From IMG/VR virus record IMGVR_UViG_3300028829_002682, positions 1 to 23,172 of that record: a stretch of 23,172 bases of DNA, one strand, 5' to 3'. Made by a program: the position numbers and the translations under genes. Origin of the DNA: a virus. Below, piece by piece: positions 11,521 to 19,191 of this stretch (its first letter is position 1; the number at the start of each line of letters is the position of its first letter). The notes beneath the pieces were generated by a model that made no database searches, had not been told where the DNA came from, and worked only from the letters and a program-made list of their open reading frames with translations.

Positions 11521-13294
11521 TATCGAAGCCGACAACCTACTTCCTAAAATCTCTAAGTTTCACTGCGCCGGAGCAATCGATATCCGCACAGGGAAGGAAT
11601 ACTGGTTCCGCCCCGGTGAACACAAAGAGTTCTTGAAACTGCTAGATGAAGCAGAGACTATTATTGCTCATAACGCACTAGGCTATGATGTCCCCGCCCT
11701 GACTAAGCTATTTGGCTGGAAACCAAAGGCTAAAGTAATGTGTACTAAAGTGATGTCACAGTTGTTGAACTATCGCCGTTTCGGGTTCGGACACTCTCTT
11801 AAGCTTTGGGGTGAACATCTCGATGATAACAAGGGAGACTACAAGGGTGGATTCGAAAAGTTTAACGAAGACATGTTTGTTTACATGCAGCAAGACGTTA
11901 GGCTACTCGTAAAAGTATATCACAAACTAGTAAAAGAAGCCAAGGAGAAAGCCAGCGAGGAAGACGGTCATAAAATCTTTGACGCCTTGCGAAGCGAAAT
12001 GGATATGGAAGCAGTGATGGCAGAACAATGTCATAACGGCTGGCAGTTTAACGTATCTGAGGCTAAGGTGCTTCTCAAGAAAATTGAAACAAAGATGAAA
12101 GAGTGTGAAAAACTCATAAACCCTCATCTTGGTATGAAAGTGAAAGCACATGACACTAAACCAAAAGAACTCAAATTTACGAAACCGGGTAGGTATCATT
12201 CTCACGTATATCGCTGGTTTGACCTTGATCCTTCTAGCGGTGTTCACGATAAACCTATTTGGGGTGATTATAGCCGTGTTTCTTATGTCGTTGGGGATAT
12301 TGGTAATACTAATACAGTTAAGCAATACCTCTACACAATTGGATGGAAACCAGACGAATGGAACTGGAAAAAAGTCAACGGACAGTTCATCAAAGTCAGT
12401 CCAAAACTCACAGACAGTAGTCTGGAAGGACTCGGAAATGTAGGTGAAGCCTTAATGGAGTACTATACACTCCGCTCACGGCACTCTATTATCAAAGGAT
12501 GGTTTGAATATGTTGATGAAAATTCAAGGCTACATGGAGATGTTTTTAACATCGGTACTCCGACGTTTAGGCAGACCCACAAAATCATCGCCAACCTTCC
12601 TAGCGGGAAAGCCTACCTCGGACCCGAAATTCGAGGGCTATTCGGCGTACGAAAAGGATACAAACTCGTAAGCGCTGACTCGGCTGCTTGTCAGCTACGT
12701 CTACTAGCTCACTTTATGGAAGACCCTGAGTTCACTAAAGAGGTTCTTGAAGGAGACATCCACCAGAAGAACGCAGACATTCTAGGCTGTGATCGACCTA
12801 CAGCTAAACCATTCATCTTTGCGTTTCTATACGGTGCAGGTGGGAAGAAGCTAGGTTCTATTCTAAATGTATCTGAACGAGAAGGTAACAAGCAGAAAAA
12901 GACCTTCACCAACGCTTACCCCAAGTTGAAATCGCTTATCGAAGAAGTTCAAACCAAAGTAGAGGAGAATGGAGTAATCAAAGGTCTTGACAAACGACCT
13001 ATTCATGTAGAGTCTACACACAAGGCTTTGAACTACCTTATTCAAGGCGCTGAAGCTGTTGTTATGAAGTACACTGTGAACATGATTCACCGTGAGCTTG
13101 AAGCAGCAGGTCTTGATACCTCTATTCTACTGTTCTACCATGACGAGGTCACTTACGAGGTGCGTGATGACCAAGCAGAACAGGCTCGCGAGATCATCAT
13201 GCGTTGTTTTGAAGAAGCACCTAAAGAACTAGGTGTGGACATTATGACTTGTGGTGATTGCAATATCGGTAATGACTATTACGAGGTTCACTAA
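11504..13294 (+). CDS. Family A DNA polymerase with 3'-5' exonuclease domain
   Basis: A 596-residue replicative polymerase, shorter than T7 gp5 (704). Proofreading domain: Exo I D6/E8, Exo II N57 and D62, Exo III Y127/D131. Polymerase motif A: D392-S-A-A-C-Q397-L-R399; the Glu normal at the Q397 position (T7 E480, E. coli Pol I E710, the steric gate against ribonucleotides) is Gln. Motif B: R431-P-T-A-K435-P-F-I-F439-A-F-L-Y443-G; the residue equal to E. coli F762 is Phe, where T7 has Tyr. Motif C: H546-D547-E548. Shine-Dalgarno AAAGGAG sits at the right spacing. It copies the genome together with the primase-helicase and SSB. Confidence 0.96.
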   Translation: MKLCFDIEADNLLPKISKFHCAGAIDIRTGKEYWFRPGEHKEFLKLLDEAETIIAHNALGYDVPALTKLFGWKPKAKVMCTKVMSQLLNYRRFGFGHSLKLWGEHLDDNKGDYKGGFEKFNEDMFVYMQQDVRLLVKVYHKLVKEAKEKASEEDGHKIFDALRSEMDMEAVMAEQCHNGWQFNVSEAKVLLKKIETKMKECEKLINPHLGMKVKAHDTKPKELKFTKPGRYHSHVYRWFDLDPSSGVHDKPIWGDYSRVSYVVGDIGNTNTVKQYLYTIGWKPDEWNWKKVNGQFIKVSPKLTDSSLEGLGNVGEALMEYYTLRSRHSIIKGWFEYVDENSRLHGDVFNIGTPTFRQTHKIIANLPSGKAYLGPEIRGLFGVRKGYKLVSADSAACQLRLLAHFMEDPEFTKEVLEGDIHQKNADILGCDRPTAKPFIFAFLYGAGGKKLGSILNVSEREGNKQKKTFTNAYPKLKSLIEEVQTKVEENGVIKGLDKRPIHVESTHKALNYLIQGAEAVVMKYTVNMIHRELEAAGLDTSILLFYHDEVTYEVRDDQAEQAREIIMRCFEEAPKELGVDIMTCGDCNIGNDYYEVH

Positions 13295-13536
13295 TGATCT
13301 TTAGAATAGCCAAGCGTAAACAACGCTGGATGATTGACCCTGAGCGTATCTCCGACTACGGGGCCGCGCTTAGGGAAGTAGAGAAGCTACGTAAGCAAGG
13401 CTATGAGGTAGAACTCTTAGTAGACGTAGACTCTGTTCCTGACAAGCCCGTCACAGAAGTAGATGCAGAAGGTCTTGAACAGGCTTTGCAGAAGCTAAAG
13501 GAGAAGACCTTTGGAAAGAGAACAGCAAATGGCTAA
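13294..13536 (+). CDS. Hypothetical protein, 80 residues
   Basis: Starts in the polymerase stop (TAATG). Basic N-terminus (FRIAKRKQRWMI), then helix (ALREVEKLRKQGYEVELLVD), acidic linker and a C-terminal helix (EQALQKLKEKTFGKR). No family recognised. Position suggests a polymerase accessory, but this is only context. Confidence 0.65.
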   Translation: MIFRIAKRKQRWMIDPERISDYGAALREVEKLRKQGYEVELLVDVDSVPDKPVTEVDAEGLEQALQKLKEKTFGKRTANG

Positions 13537-13735
13537 GTTCGTTTATGTAGTAAAACAAATTGACCTAGAACCTTGGGAAAGCTTTTACGATGGCATACAC
13601 AAGGTTTTCTCTAAAGAAGAGTCCGCAAAAGCTTACGTTAAAGAGAATGAAGGAAAAGTTTTCGGTAAAGAAGAGGGCTTTAGCTGTGGTTGGACTGTTA
13701 GCCCTTACATCATAAAATTAGCCCTTGAAGAATGA
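13529..13735 (+). CDS. Hypothetical protein, 68 residues
   Basis: ATG at 13529 is chosen (GGAAAGAG upstream; overlaps the previous gene by 8 bases). Strand-rich start (KFVYVVKQIDLEPWESFYDG) followed by a helix (SKEESAKAYVKEN) and a Trp-containing strand. The pattern of strand, helix, strand occurs in many small phage proteins; function unknown. Confidence 0.65.
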   Translation: MAKFVYVVKQIDLEPWESFYDGIHKVFSKEESAKAYVKENEGKVFGKEEGFSCGWTVSPYIIKLALEE

Positions 13736-14001
13736 AACCTTTGGAAGAAGAACAGCGTAGGCTTCGGATAAGGCTTTCTGTTGCAGCGTATGCGTATGAG
13801 TATCTTAATGAGTCGGTTATGTCTGATGAAGAATTCGATAGGCTAAGTAAGTTAGTAGACGTTTCGGTGTCTACTGGCAACCGTAAGCTAGATCGGTTCT
13901 TTAATAAACACTTTCAGCCTGACACCGGGATGTGGATAAGACTGCATCCTGAGAAACAAGAATTAGCGAACATCTATGAAAGGGTGTACAACAATGACTA
14001 A
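13732..14001 (+). CDS. Small protein resembling the N-terminal subdomain of NAD-dependent DNA ligase
   Basis: 89 residues, ATGA overlap with the previous gene. LRIRLSVAAYAYEYLNES then VMSDEEFDRLSKLVD resembles domain Ia of bacterial DNA ligase (Y-Y-x-x-D-x-P-x-x-S-D-x-E-Y-D-x-L). Small phage proteins of this shape, with a C-terminal DTGMWIRLHPE-like end, are widespread and uncharacterised. The ligase catalytic Lys domain is absent, so it is not a ligase. Confidence 0.6.
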   Translation: MKPLEEEQRRLRIRLSVAAYAYEYLNESVMSDEEFDRLSKLVDVSVSTGNRKLDRFFNKHFQPDTGMWIRLHPEKQELANIYERVYNND

Positions 14002-14143
14002 AATTGATCAGTATAAAATTCCCCCATATAGATGGCAACAAGGTAAACCCCCGAAAGATGGTGAGGAGTATTACACATACACCAGTCCTCTCGGTTATGC
14101 CTACTACATTAAAAAGGAAGATGTAAATGATCTACAAGGGTAA
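13994..14143 (+). CDS. Hypothetical protein, 49 residues
   Basis: Reads MTKIDQYKIPPYRWQQGKPP, then KDGEEYYTYTSPLGYAYY and IKKEDVNDLQG. Overlaps the previous gene by 8 bases and the next by 17. Without it there would be a 125-base gap in an otherwise gapless operon. Tyr- and Pro-rich, no family recognised. Confidence 0.55.
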   Translation: MTKIDQYKIPPYRWQQGKPPKDGEEYYTYTSPLGYAYYIKKEDVNDLQG

Positions 14144-14348
14144 AGAGATTAAAGGGTGGTCTAGCTTTTTTAGAGTAGCTAACATAGATAACCTTGAACC
14201 GGAGGATATTAAGTTTTGCCGATGGTTATTTCGGCAAGGGCTTAAATGGGAAGAAGAAGCAAAAGAACAAGGATTCGTCGGAGTCGGAGTTATTAGTTAT
14301 GTCCAAGCTAAACTTGCAGAGACAAACTATGAAGATCTTAACCTATAG
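14127..14348 (+). CDS. Hypothetical protein, 73 residues
   Basis: Begins MIYKGKEIKGWSSFFRVANI; helical centre (PEDIKFCRWLFRQGLKWEEEAKEQ). Overlaps the preceding small gene by 17 bases, GGAAG upstream. No family recognised. Confidence 0.6.
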   Translation: MIYKGKEIKGWSSFFRVANIDNLEPEDIKFCRWLFRQGLKWEEEAKEQGFVGVGVISYVQAKLAETNYEDLNL

Positions 14349-14367
14349 TCACAACACAGGAGTCGCT

Positions 14368-14553
14368 ATGTCTATTTTACTAAATTGCCTACTAGGGGGT
14401 GAGAACAAACAAACTTTCTCTGCTCGTAACTGGCAAAGGAAAAGAGATGGAAAACTACACCTTGTCCCACTGATTGACACAATGTTTGGTGGTGACCATT
14501 GTATGATTAGTTGGATTGAATACAAATATCGTCAAATCGACAAAGGAATGTAA
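14368..14553 (+). CDS. Hypothetical protein, 61 residues
   Basis: ATG at 14368 with AGGAG at 14358-14362 decides the start; the same frame is open further upstream but that part overlaps another gene. Basic centre (SARNWQRKRDGKLHLVPLID), Trp and Tyr near the end. Two Cys (7 and 46). No family recognised. Confidence 0.6.
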   Translation: MSILLNCLLGGENKQTFSARNWQRKRDGKLHLVPLIDTMFGGDHCMISWIEYKYRQIDKGM

Positions 14554-14555
14554 GA

Positions 14556-14816
14556 ATGTATACAGTTGAGTTTATCGAAGACTACTGTCAGGTTGTAACT
14601 CTTGATGATCATGGACAGCACACAGATGTAACGGTATTCATTGAAGATGCTGGTGTGTTTATTCAACAGTATCCTGATGGTGAACGCGAAAGTAAGCCGA
14701 ACTTAGTCTATATGTCTTTCCAACAGTTCAATGACATCTTAGATGCAATGAAGATGCCGGAAGGTATCTACAATCGAATCCGTATTAGCGCACGTAAAGA
14801 AGAGGAAGCAAAATGA
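14556..14816 (+). CDS. Hypothetical protein, 86 residues
   Basis: Starts two bases after the previous stop, with AAAGGAATG upstream, and ends in an ATGA overlap with the MazG-like gene. First two thirds are alternating hydrophobic strands (YTVEFIEDYCQVVTLDD, DVTVFIEDAGVFIQQY), last third is helical. No family recognised. Confidence 0.65.
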   Translation: MYTVEFIEDYCQVVTLDDHGQHTDVTVFIEDAGVFIQQYPDGERESKPNLVYMSFQQFNDILDAMKMPEGIYNRIRISARKEEEAK

Positions 14817-15112
14817 TTACTGTATTTGAATTTGAACTACTAGCCGAACGTTTCCTTAAGGAAGGAACTACTCAAGATACTTTGTTTGCAGGTCTTTCTT
14901 CTGAAGTTGGAGAGCTAATGGGTGAAAGAGTTGATGAGCTACGTGTAGACAAAGGGACTCCAGGTGATATTAACTATCGCATGGCTAGTGAGCTAGGGGA
15001 TATTCTATGGTACGTTGCTATGATTGCTCACAAGCGAGGTTATACACTTTCTCAGATTATGGACATGACTATCGACAAGCTTGATGACAGGGAGCGCAAT
15101 GGAAAAGCGTAA
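14813..15112 (+). CDS. MazG-like nucleotide pyrophosphohydrolase
   Basis: A 99-residue all-alpha protein with the metal-binding pattern of MazG-type enzymes: E31-V-G-E34 and E60-L-G-D63, followed by ILWYVAMIAHKRGYTL. MazG enzymes hydrolyse nucleoside triphosphates to monophosphate and pyrophosphate; in phages they are proposed to clean the nucleotide pool or alter the alarmone level of the host. Single-domain size is normal for phage forms. It precedes a dCMP deaminase-like gene, which supports dNTP housekeeping. Confidence 0.85.
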   Translation: MITVFEFELLAERFLKEGTTQDTLFAGLSSEVGELMGERVDELRVDKGTPGDINYRMASELGDILWYVAMIAHKRGYTLSQIMDMTIDKLDDRERNGKA

Positions 15113-15518
15113 GTATGACAAAATGTTTATGCAGATGGCTTTAGCTGCCGCTGAACAGTCTCAAGCAGATAACTTAAAAGTCGGTGCTGTAGCAGTTAAG
15201 GACGGTAACGTCATTGGCATTGGAATAAATGGCACACCCGTTGGGTGGTACACTAACAAATGTGAGGATGAAAATGGAAATACTAAACAAGAAGTTTATC
15301 ATGCGGAAGCTAACATGGTTGCTAAAATTGCTCGTTCGACTAACTCTTCAGTTGATGCTACGTGTTACGTCACTCATAGCCCTTGCATCGACTGCGCTAA
15401 ACTCTTGGTGCAAACGGGTTTTGTCAGGGTCGTATTTGAACGATCATATAAACGAATAGACGGAATCCGTTTTCTAGAGAATATAGGGGTTAAATGCGAA
15501 TGGATAGCGACACAATGA
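15099..15518 (+). CDS. Deoxycytidylate deaminase-like protein
   Basis: ATG at 15099 chosen over 15081 because the conserved region begins with KYDKMFMQMALAAAEQS and it overlaps the MazG gene less. 139 residues. Zinc motifs: H68-A-E70 and P95-C96-I-D-C99, the signature of the cytidine/dCMP deaminase superfamily, with H68, C96 and C99 binding zinc and E70 as proton shuttle. VGAVAVKDGNVIGIGINGTP is the usual first strand pair. It would convert dCMP to dUMP for thymidylate synthesis. No thymidylate synthase is in this window. Confidence 0.88.
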   Translation: MEKRKYDKMFMQMALAAAEQSQADNLKVGAVAVKDGNVIGIGINGTPVGWYTNKCEDENGNTKQEVYHAEANMVAKIARSTNSSVDATCYVTHSPCIDCAKLLVQTGFVRVVFERSYKRIDGIRFLENIGVKCEWIATQ

Positions 15519-15889
15519 CACCGAACATGAAATCTATTTACCGCCACAACAAAGCATCTAAGGTTGGTAAAGACAACGGCTCGCATATCATCTATCATAT
15601 TTATGTTCCCGGCAAACATAGAGGTCTACATCAGGGCTACATAGGCAGGTCTAGCCTTAACCTTGAGGGGACACATATGCGATATAAGCAGGAGCTTAAA
15701 GAGATAGAGGAGGGTACCAGAGAAGCGCGCTGGGTACATAAGTTGCTCCGTCGATATGGGAAGGAATGCGTAATCAACTTGGTATCTTCCGGGCTGACTC
15801 TGGAAGAGTCTAAATACTGGGAAGCTCAATATCGCCCTGCGGACATGCCAAAAAGCACGTTTAACTGGAACTCTTGTCCGGGCGGTTGA
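15494..15889 (+). CDS. GIY-YIG endonuclease-like protein 1
   Basis: A 131-residue protein overlapping the deaminase end by 25 bases. HIIYHIYVPGKHR (31-43) followed by QGYIGRS (47-53) is a GIY-YIG nuclease first motif with H-I-Y in place of G-I-Y. ARWVHKLLRRYG and the helix LTLEESKYWEAQYRP with E110 give the later motifs, and FNWNSCPGG is the usual end of this phage subfamily. Probably a homing or repair nuclease cutting double-stranded DNA. A 21-nt repeat starts on the very next base after the stop. Confidence 0.75.
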   Translation: MRMDSDTMTPNMKSIYRHNKASKVGKDNGSHIIYHIYVPGKHRGLHQGYIGRSSLNLEGTHMRYKQELKEIEEGTREARWVHKLLRRYGKECVINLVSSGLTLEESKYWEAQYRPADMPKSTFNWNSCPGG

Positions 15890-15910
15890 TAGAGGCCCAT
15901 AATGACCGAA
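15890..15910 (+). repeat. 21-nt repeat after the GIY-YIG gene, copy 2
   Basis: Identical to 8973-8993. Again it starts immediately after a stop codon (TGA 15887-15889). A terminator hairpin follows only three bases later in this copy. Confidence 0.75.
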
Positions 15911-15913
15911 GGG

Positions 15914-15932
15914 AATCCCCAGGGGGTTTTTT
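15914..15932 (+). terminator. Short intrinsic terminator before the exonuclease gene
   Basis: AATCCC, loop CAG, GGGGTT with one T-G pair, then TTTT. It closes the 9624-15889 operon. Confidence 0.7.
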
Positions 15933-15959
15933 AAGGTATAATTTAAAGGAATTATTATA

Positions 15960-16703
15960 ATGTTTAGTGAATATAGGACTGCTGTTATTGATGGTGATGT
16001 TCTACTTTATATGTCAATCTGGAACTCTCCTGATCTAGAGGATGCTCTAGAAAGCCTTGAAATACACTTTGAGGCTGTTATGGAAGGTAGCTGGAGTGAA
16101 GACTATGTTATGGCCTTTGGTGGACCTAACAACTTTAGGGATGTTTTGTTTTCTGAATACAAGAAATCAGCATCTCGTGCAAAGTCAAAATCTACACGAC
16201 CTGAATGGTTTGGTGATTTGAAGTCTGAAGCTACTTCCTTGTATGAGAACTCAGTTATATGTGACGGTTATGAGGCCGATGATATGGTTCGTATCTGGGC
16301 GAATGAGCTTCGGGAGTGGGATAGAGACTTTATTGTATGTACTGTTGATAAGGATCTAGACTGTATCCCCGGCAAACACTACAATCCACGTAAATCAGAA
16401 GTTTACTGGGTTGCTCCTGAATACTCTGAGATGTTCTACTGGAAACAGCTGTTAATGGGGGATACTGTTGATAACATCCCCGGTGTAGAAGGTATTGGCC
16501 CTAAGAAAGCAGAAAAGCTTATTGAGGACTGTAAAACAAGAAAAGACTACGAGCGTGTTGTATTCAATACTTATCACGACAAGTATCCTGAAGATGGCTT
16601 TGATCGTATGTTGCTTAATGGTAAGCTTCTTCATATGTGGAGGTCAATGGACGACCATTTCTCAGTAGAAAGGTCTAAGTATGACAGTATTGTCAAAGGA
16701 TGA
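15960..16703 (+). CDS. 5'-3' exonuclease, T7 gp6-like / FEN family
   Basis: A 247-residue protein with the FEN nuclease acidic clusters: D11-G-D13, G-Y-E105-A-D107-D108, D130-K-D132 and G-D168-T-V-D171-N-I-P, followed by a helix-3-turn-helix GVEGIGPKKAEKLI (175-188). These enzymes remove RNA primers and, in T7-like phages, chew host DNA and prepare ends for recombination. Preceded by AAAGGAA ribosome binding site. Its 3' end overlaps the next gene by 23 bases. Confidence 0.93.
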   Translation: MFSEYRTAVIDGDVLLYMSIWNSPDLEDALESLEIHFEAVMEGSWSEDYVMAFGGPNNFRDVLFSEYKKSASRAKSKSTRPEWFGDLKSEATSLYENSVICDGYEADDMVRIWANELREWDRDFIVCTVDKDLDCIPGKHYNPRKSEVYWVAPEYSEMFYWKQLLMGDTVDNIPGVEGIGPKKAEKLIEDCKTRKDYERVVFNTYHDKYPEDGFDRMLLNGKLLHMWRSMDDHFSVERSKYDSIVKG

Positions 16704-17148
16704 TCTAGGCCACTGGGAATGTGGTTTTAAGTTTAACCCTGCAAAACACTTTGGTTTTTTGTATTGTATCCATAACACTATAGACAAACGTTATTACATT
16801 GGTAAGAAGCAATTCTTTCACTTAGGTAAGAAACGGTCTAAGACTTATGGTAAAGAGATGACTTGGCGAACTTACTGTGGTTCTTCAGCTAGCTTACTTG
16901 ATGATATCAAGAAAAAGCAACATAAGAACTTTAAGTTTGATATCATCGATGTTTACAATAGTAAAGGTGGTTTGTACTATGCTGAGGCGTTCACTCAGAT
17001 GGTTACTGAGTCTATGACCCGGCACAACGCCGAAGGAGTTCCTTGGTCGTATAACCGGCAGATAGCTGCTATCCGATTTGTTACTAAAGAAGATGTAACA
17101 GACCGGACAAGACGTTATATCAACAAGATCAAAAGGACATACAAATGA
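16681..17148 (+). CDS. GIY-YIG endonuclease-like protein 2 (Seg-like)
   Basis: A 155-residue basic protein. HFGFLYCIHNTIDKRYYIGK (23-42) is a GIY-YIG motif as in phage Seg-type proteins that begin GFVYLITN...YIGKK. The WRTYCGSSASLLDDIKK segment (62-78) and GGLYYAEAFTQM with E102 complete the family pattern. It begins inside the exonuclease gene, with GAAAGG upstream. It could be a homing nuclease, or take a repair/recombination nuclease role, since no T7 endonuclease I is visible in this window. The two GIY-YIG proteins here are not close to each other in sequence. Confidence 0.75.
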   Translation: MTVLSKDDLGHWECGFKFNPAKHFGFLYCIHNTIDKRYYIGKKQFFHLGKKRSKTYGKEMTWRTYCGSSASLLDDIKKKQHKNFKFDIIDVYNSKGGLYYAEAFTQMVTESMTRHNAEGVPWSYNRQIAAIRFVTKEDVTDRTRRYINKIKRTYK

Positions 17149-17351
17149 AACTAAAGTACATAGTGAGTTATAAGGATAAGTGTTTTATGTTGGATGGCAT
17201 ACCAAAACCAACCGGCTCTGATGAGCCTTACTACTTTAGCCTTAGACGACATGCTGAAAACTTTGTTAATCATTTGTTCAAAGAACATCAAAACATCGAA
17301 GATTGGAAAATCGAAGAGGTAGTACTAGGACATGGGACGAATCATAACTAA
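17145..17351 (+). CDS. Hypothetical protein, 68 residues
   Basis: ATGA overlap with the preceding GIY-YIG gene; its end overlaps the primase-helicase start by 20 bases. Strand-rich (LKYIVSYKDKCFMLDGIP) then helix (RRHAENFVNHLFKEHQ). No family recognised. Coupling suggests expression with the primase-helicase. Confidence 0.65.
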   Translation: MKLKYIVSYKDKCFMLDGIPKPTGSDEPYYFSLRRHAENFVNHLFKEHQNIEDWKIEEVVLGHGTNHN

Positions 17352-18981
17352 GAATCAACCCTGTGAATTATGCGGAAGCAGCGATGCCAAACAAATCTAC
17401 GAAGATGGTTCGGCGTTTTGCTTTTCCTGTAGGAGTAGTTTTATGGCTCCAAAAGAGCAAGTTACTGTGTCGGATGATGACACCTTCGCTTGGCGGTCAG
17501 AGTTTGATAGTAAGGATCTTGTCGATGAAATTAAGAATGACTACGCTATAAGAGGCTTTAGAGAACGAAACATTAAGAAGGCCATTGCTGAACACTACGG
17601 TGTTCGAGTGGGATACAATGTTGATGGTGAGATTGACTCTCACTTTTACCCTATCCATGAAGGAGATAGCTTAGCTGGCTACAAGAAAAGAGTTCTACCG
17701 AAGGACTTCACTTATATTGGATCACCTTCAAAAGAACCCTTTGGCCTTAACAACTACCAGTCTGGTAAACGCTTAGTAATCACGGAAGGAGAACTAGATG
17801 CTATGGCGGTACAAAGTGCTTGGTATGAGCGTTACCAAGCTTTCTATCCGGTCATTAGCCTACGCAATGGTTGCAATTCTGTTTCTGATCTTATTGAATG
17901 CCGCGATAGGATAAGGAACTTTGATGAGGTAATAATCTGGTTCGACAACGATGAACCCGGCCAACGCGCTGCTCAAGAAGCTGCTCGTATTATCGGATAT
18001 GATAAAGTTAAGATTGCCAAGTCAACAGAGAAAGACGCTTGTGATCTTTGGCTAAAGGAGCCTAAGTCTGTTCTAAAGGCTATCTATGACGCAATAGAAC
18101 ACACTCCTGCAGGCATTCTTGGGGCTGATGACTTATGGGAACAACTTGAAGAATACAACAAAATCGAGTCTGTACCTTATCCTGATTGTATGTCAGGTTT
18201 GAACGAGAAACTGAAAGGAATGCGCTTTGGCGAAATCACCCTATGGACCAGCGGGACTGGTTCAGGAAAATCTACACTCCTCCGAGAGATCGCTCTCCAT
18301 TTGGTTAACACGACTGATGACAAGATTGGGATTATTTCACTAGAAGAGTCCCCTGCTGAGACTGCTCGGAAGATGGCAGGTATGGCTCTAAACCGTAACC
18401 CTGCTGCTGAAGAGATTAGTATTGAAGATCTTAAACCCGGTTTCGATCAAGTATTTAGAACCGGGCGTGTATTAGTCTTAGACCATCAAGGTAGTATCTC
18501 TGATGGTAGTATTATGAACTATCTTGAGTATATGTGTCTATCAGGCGCTAAGTATTTGTTTATTGACCACATCACTATCCTTGCTTCTGAAGGCGCGGAG
18601 GGTTTAACTGGTAACGAGGCTATTGATAAGATTATGAACGATCTACTACGGCTCGCTAAAAAGCATAACGTATGGATTGGTCTTATCTCTCACCTACGAA
18701 AGACAGGTGAAGGTAAGTCATTCGAAGACGGTAAGCTTCCTTCTATGGATGATATTCGAGGCTCAGGTTCTATCAAGCAGATCTCAATGGACATTATTGC
18801 TTTCGCTCGTAATGTTGCTGCGGAAGACGAATCAGAGCGTAACACAATCAAGACTAAAGTTCTCAAATGCCGCTATACCGGATTGACCGGGCCTTCTGGT
18901 AATATCATGTATGATTACACCACAGGAAGACTACGGCAGGGTGTAGAAGGCTTTAGTAACGAAACAAAACCGAGGTTTTAA
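17332..18981 (+). CDS. Primase-helicase, T7 gp4-like
   Basis: A 549-residue fusion (T7 gp4A has 566). Zinc ribbon with C11, C14, C30, C33; Toprim primase core LVITEGELDAMAV (E152, D156) and IIWFDNDEPGQ; then a RecA-like helicase domain with Walker A GTGSGKST (308-315), IISLEESP as helicase motif, Walker B YLFIDHITIL, and RGSGSIKQISMDIIAF near the end. It unwinds DNA 5'-3' as a hexamer and lays RNA primers for the DNA polymerase. The C-terminus (FSNETKPRF) ends in an aromatic residue as in T7, where this residue contacts the polymerase. Confidence 0.96.
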   Translation: MGRIITKNQPCELCGSSDAKQIYEDGSAFCFSCRSSFMAPKEQVTVSDDDTFAWRSEFDSKDLVDEIKNDYAIRGFRERNIKKAIAEHYGVRVGYNVDGEIDSHFYPIHEGDSLAGYKKRVLPKDFTYIGSPSKEPFGLNNYQSGKRLVITEGELDAMAVQSAWYERYQAFYPVISLRNGCNSVSDLIECRDRIRNFDEVIIWFDNDEPGQRAAQEAARIIGYDKVKIAKSTEKDACDLWLKEPKSVLKAIYDAIEHTPAGILGADDLWEQLEEYNKIESVPYPDCMSGLNEKLKGMRFGEITLWTSGTGSGKSTLLREIALHLVNTTDDKIGIISLEESPAETARKMAGMALNRNPAAEEISIEDLKPGFDQVFRTGRVLVLDHQGSISDGSIMNYLEYMCLSGAKYLFIDHITILASEGAEGLTGNEAIDKIMNDLLRLAKKHNVWIGLISHLRKTGEGKSFEDGKLPSMDDIRGSGSIKQISMDIIAFARNVAAEDESERNTIKTKVLKCRYTGLTGPSGNIMYDYTTGRLRQGVEGFSNETKPRF

Positions 18982-19182
18982 ATGGACGAGTATGCAGTTT
19001 ATGGCGTTATCTTAGCGTTATCAAAAGAAGTAGACCACGAGACATTACCGGAGGGTCTTAGAAAGTTCTTAGACGAGTTTGAATCAGGTATTAACGAAAT
19101 TGTAGATCTAAGAGAAGCAATTAATGAAGCGTATGTTTCAGAAGTACTAGACTCAACTAACCATTCAACAACAATCCATTAA
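18982..19182 (+). CDS. Hypothetical acidic protein, 66 residues
   Basis: ATG directly follows the primase-helicase stop. Acidic, mostly helical (LPEGLRKFLDEFESGINEIV, DLREAINEAYVSEVLDS). The RNR gene starts nine bases later with its own AAGGAA. No family recognised. Confidence 0.65.
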   Translation: MDEYAVYGVILALSKEVDHETLPEGLRKFLDEFESGINEIVDLREAINEAYVSEVLDSTNHSTTIH

Positions 19183-19191
19183 GGAAACACA

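Noticed and set aside
12150-12443. Hydrophobic + strand frame inside the DNA polymerase gene
   Set aside because: It lies wholly within a well-supported polymerase frame and has no ribosome binding site; a frame shadow.
15936-15960. TATAAT boxes just before the exonuclease gene
   Set aside because: No -35 at the right distance and no match to the upstream part of the promoter-like repeats; the region is simply AT-rich next to a ribosome binding site.
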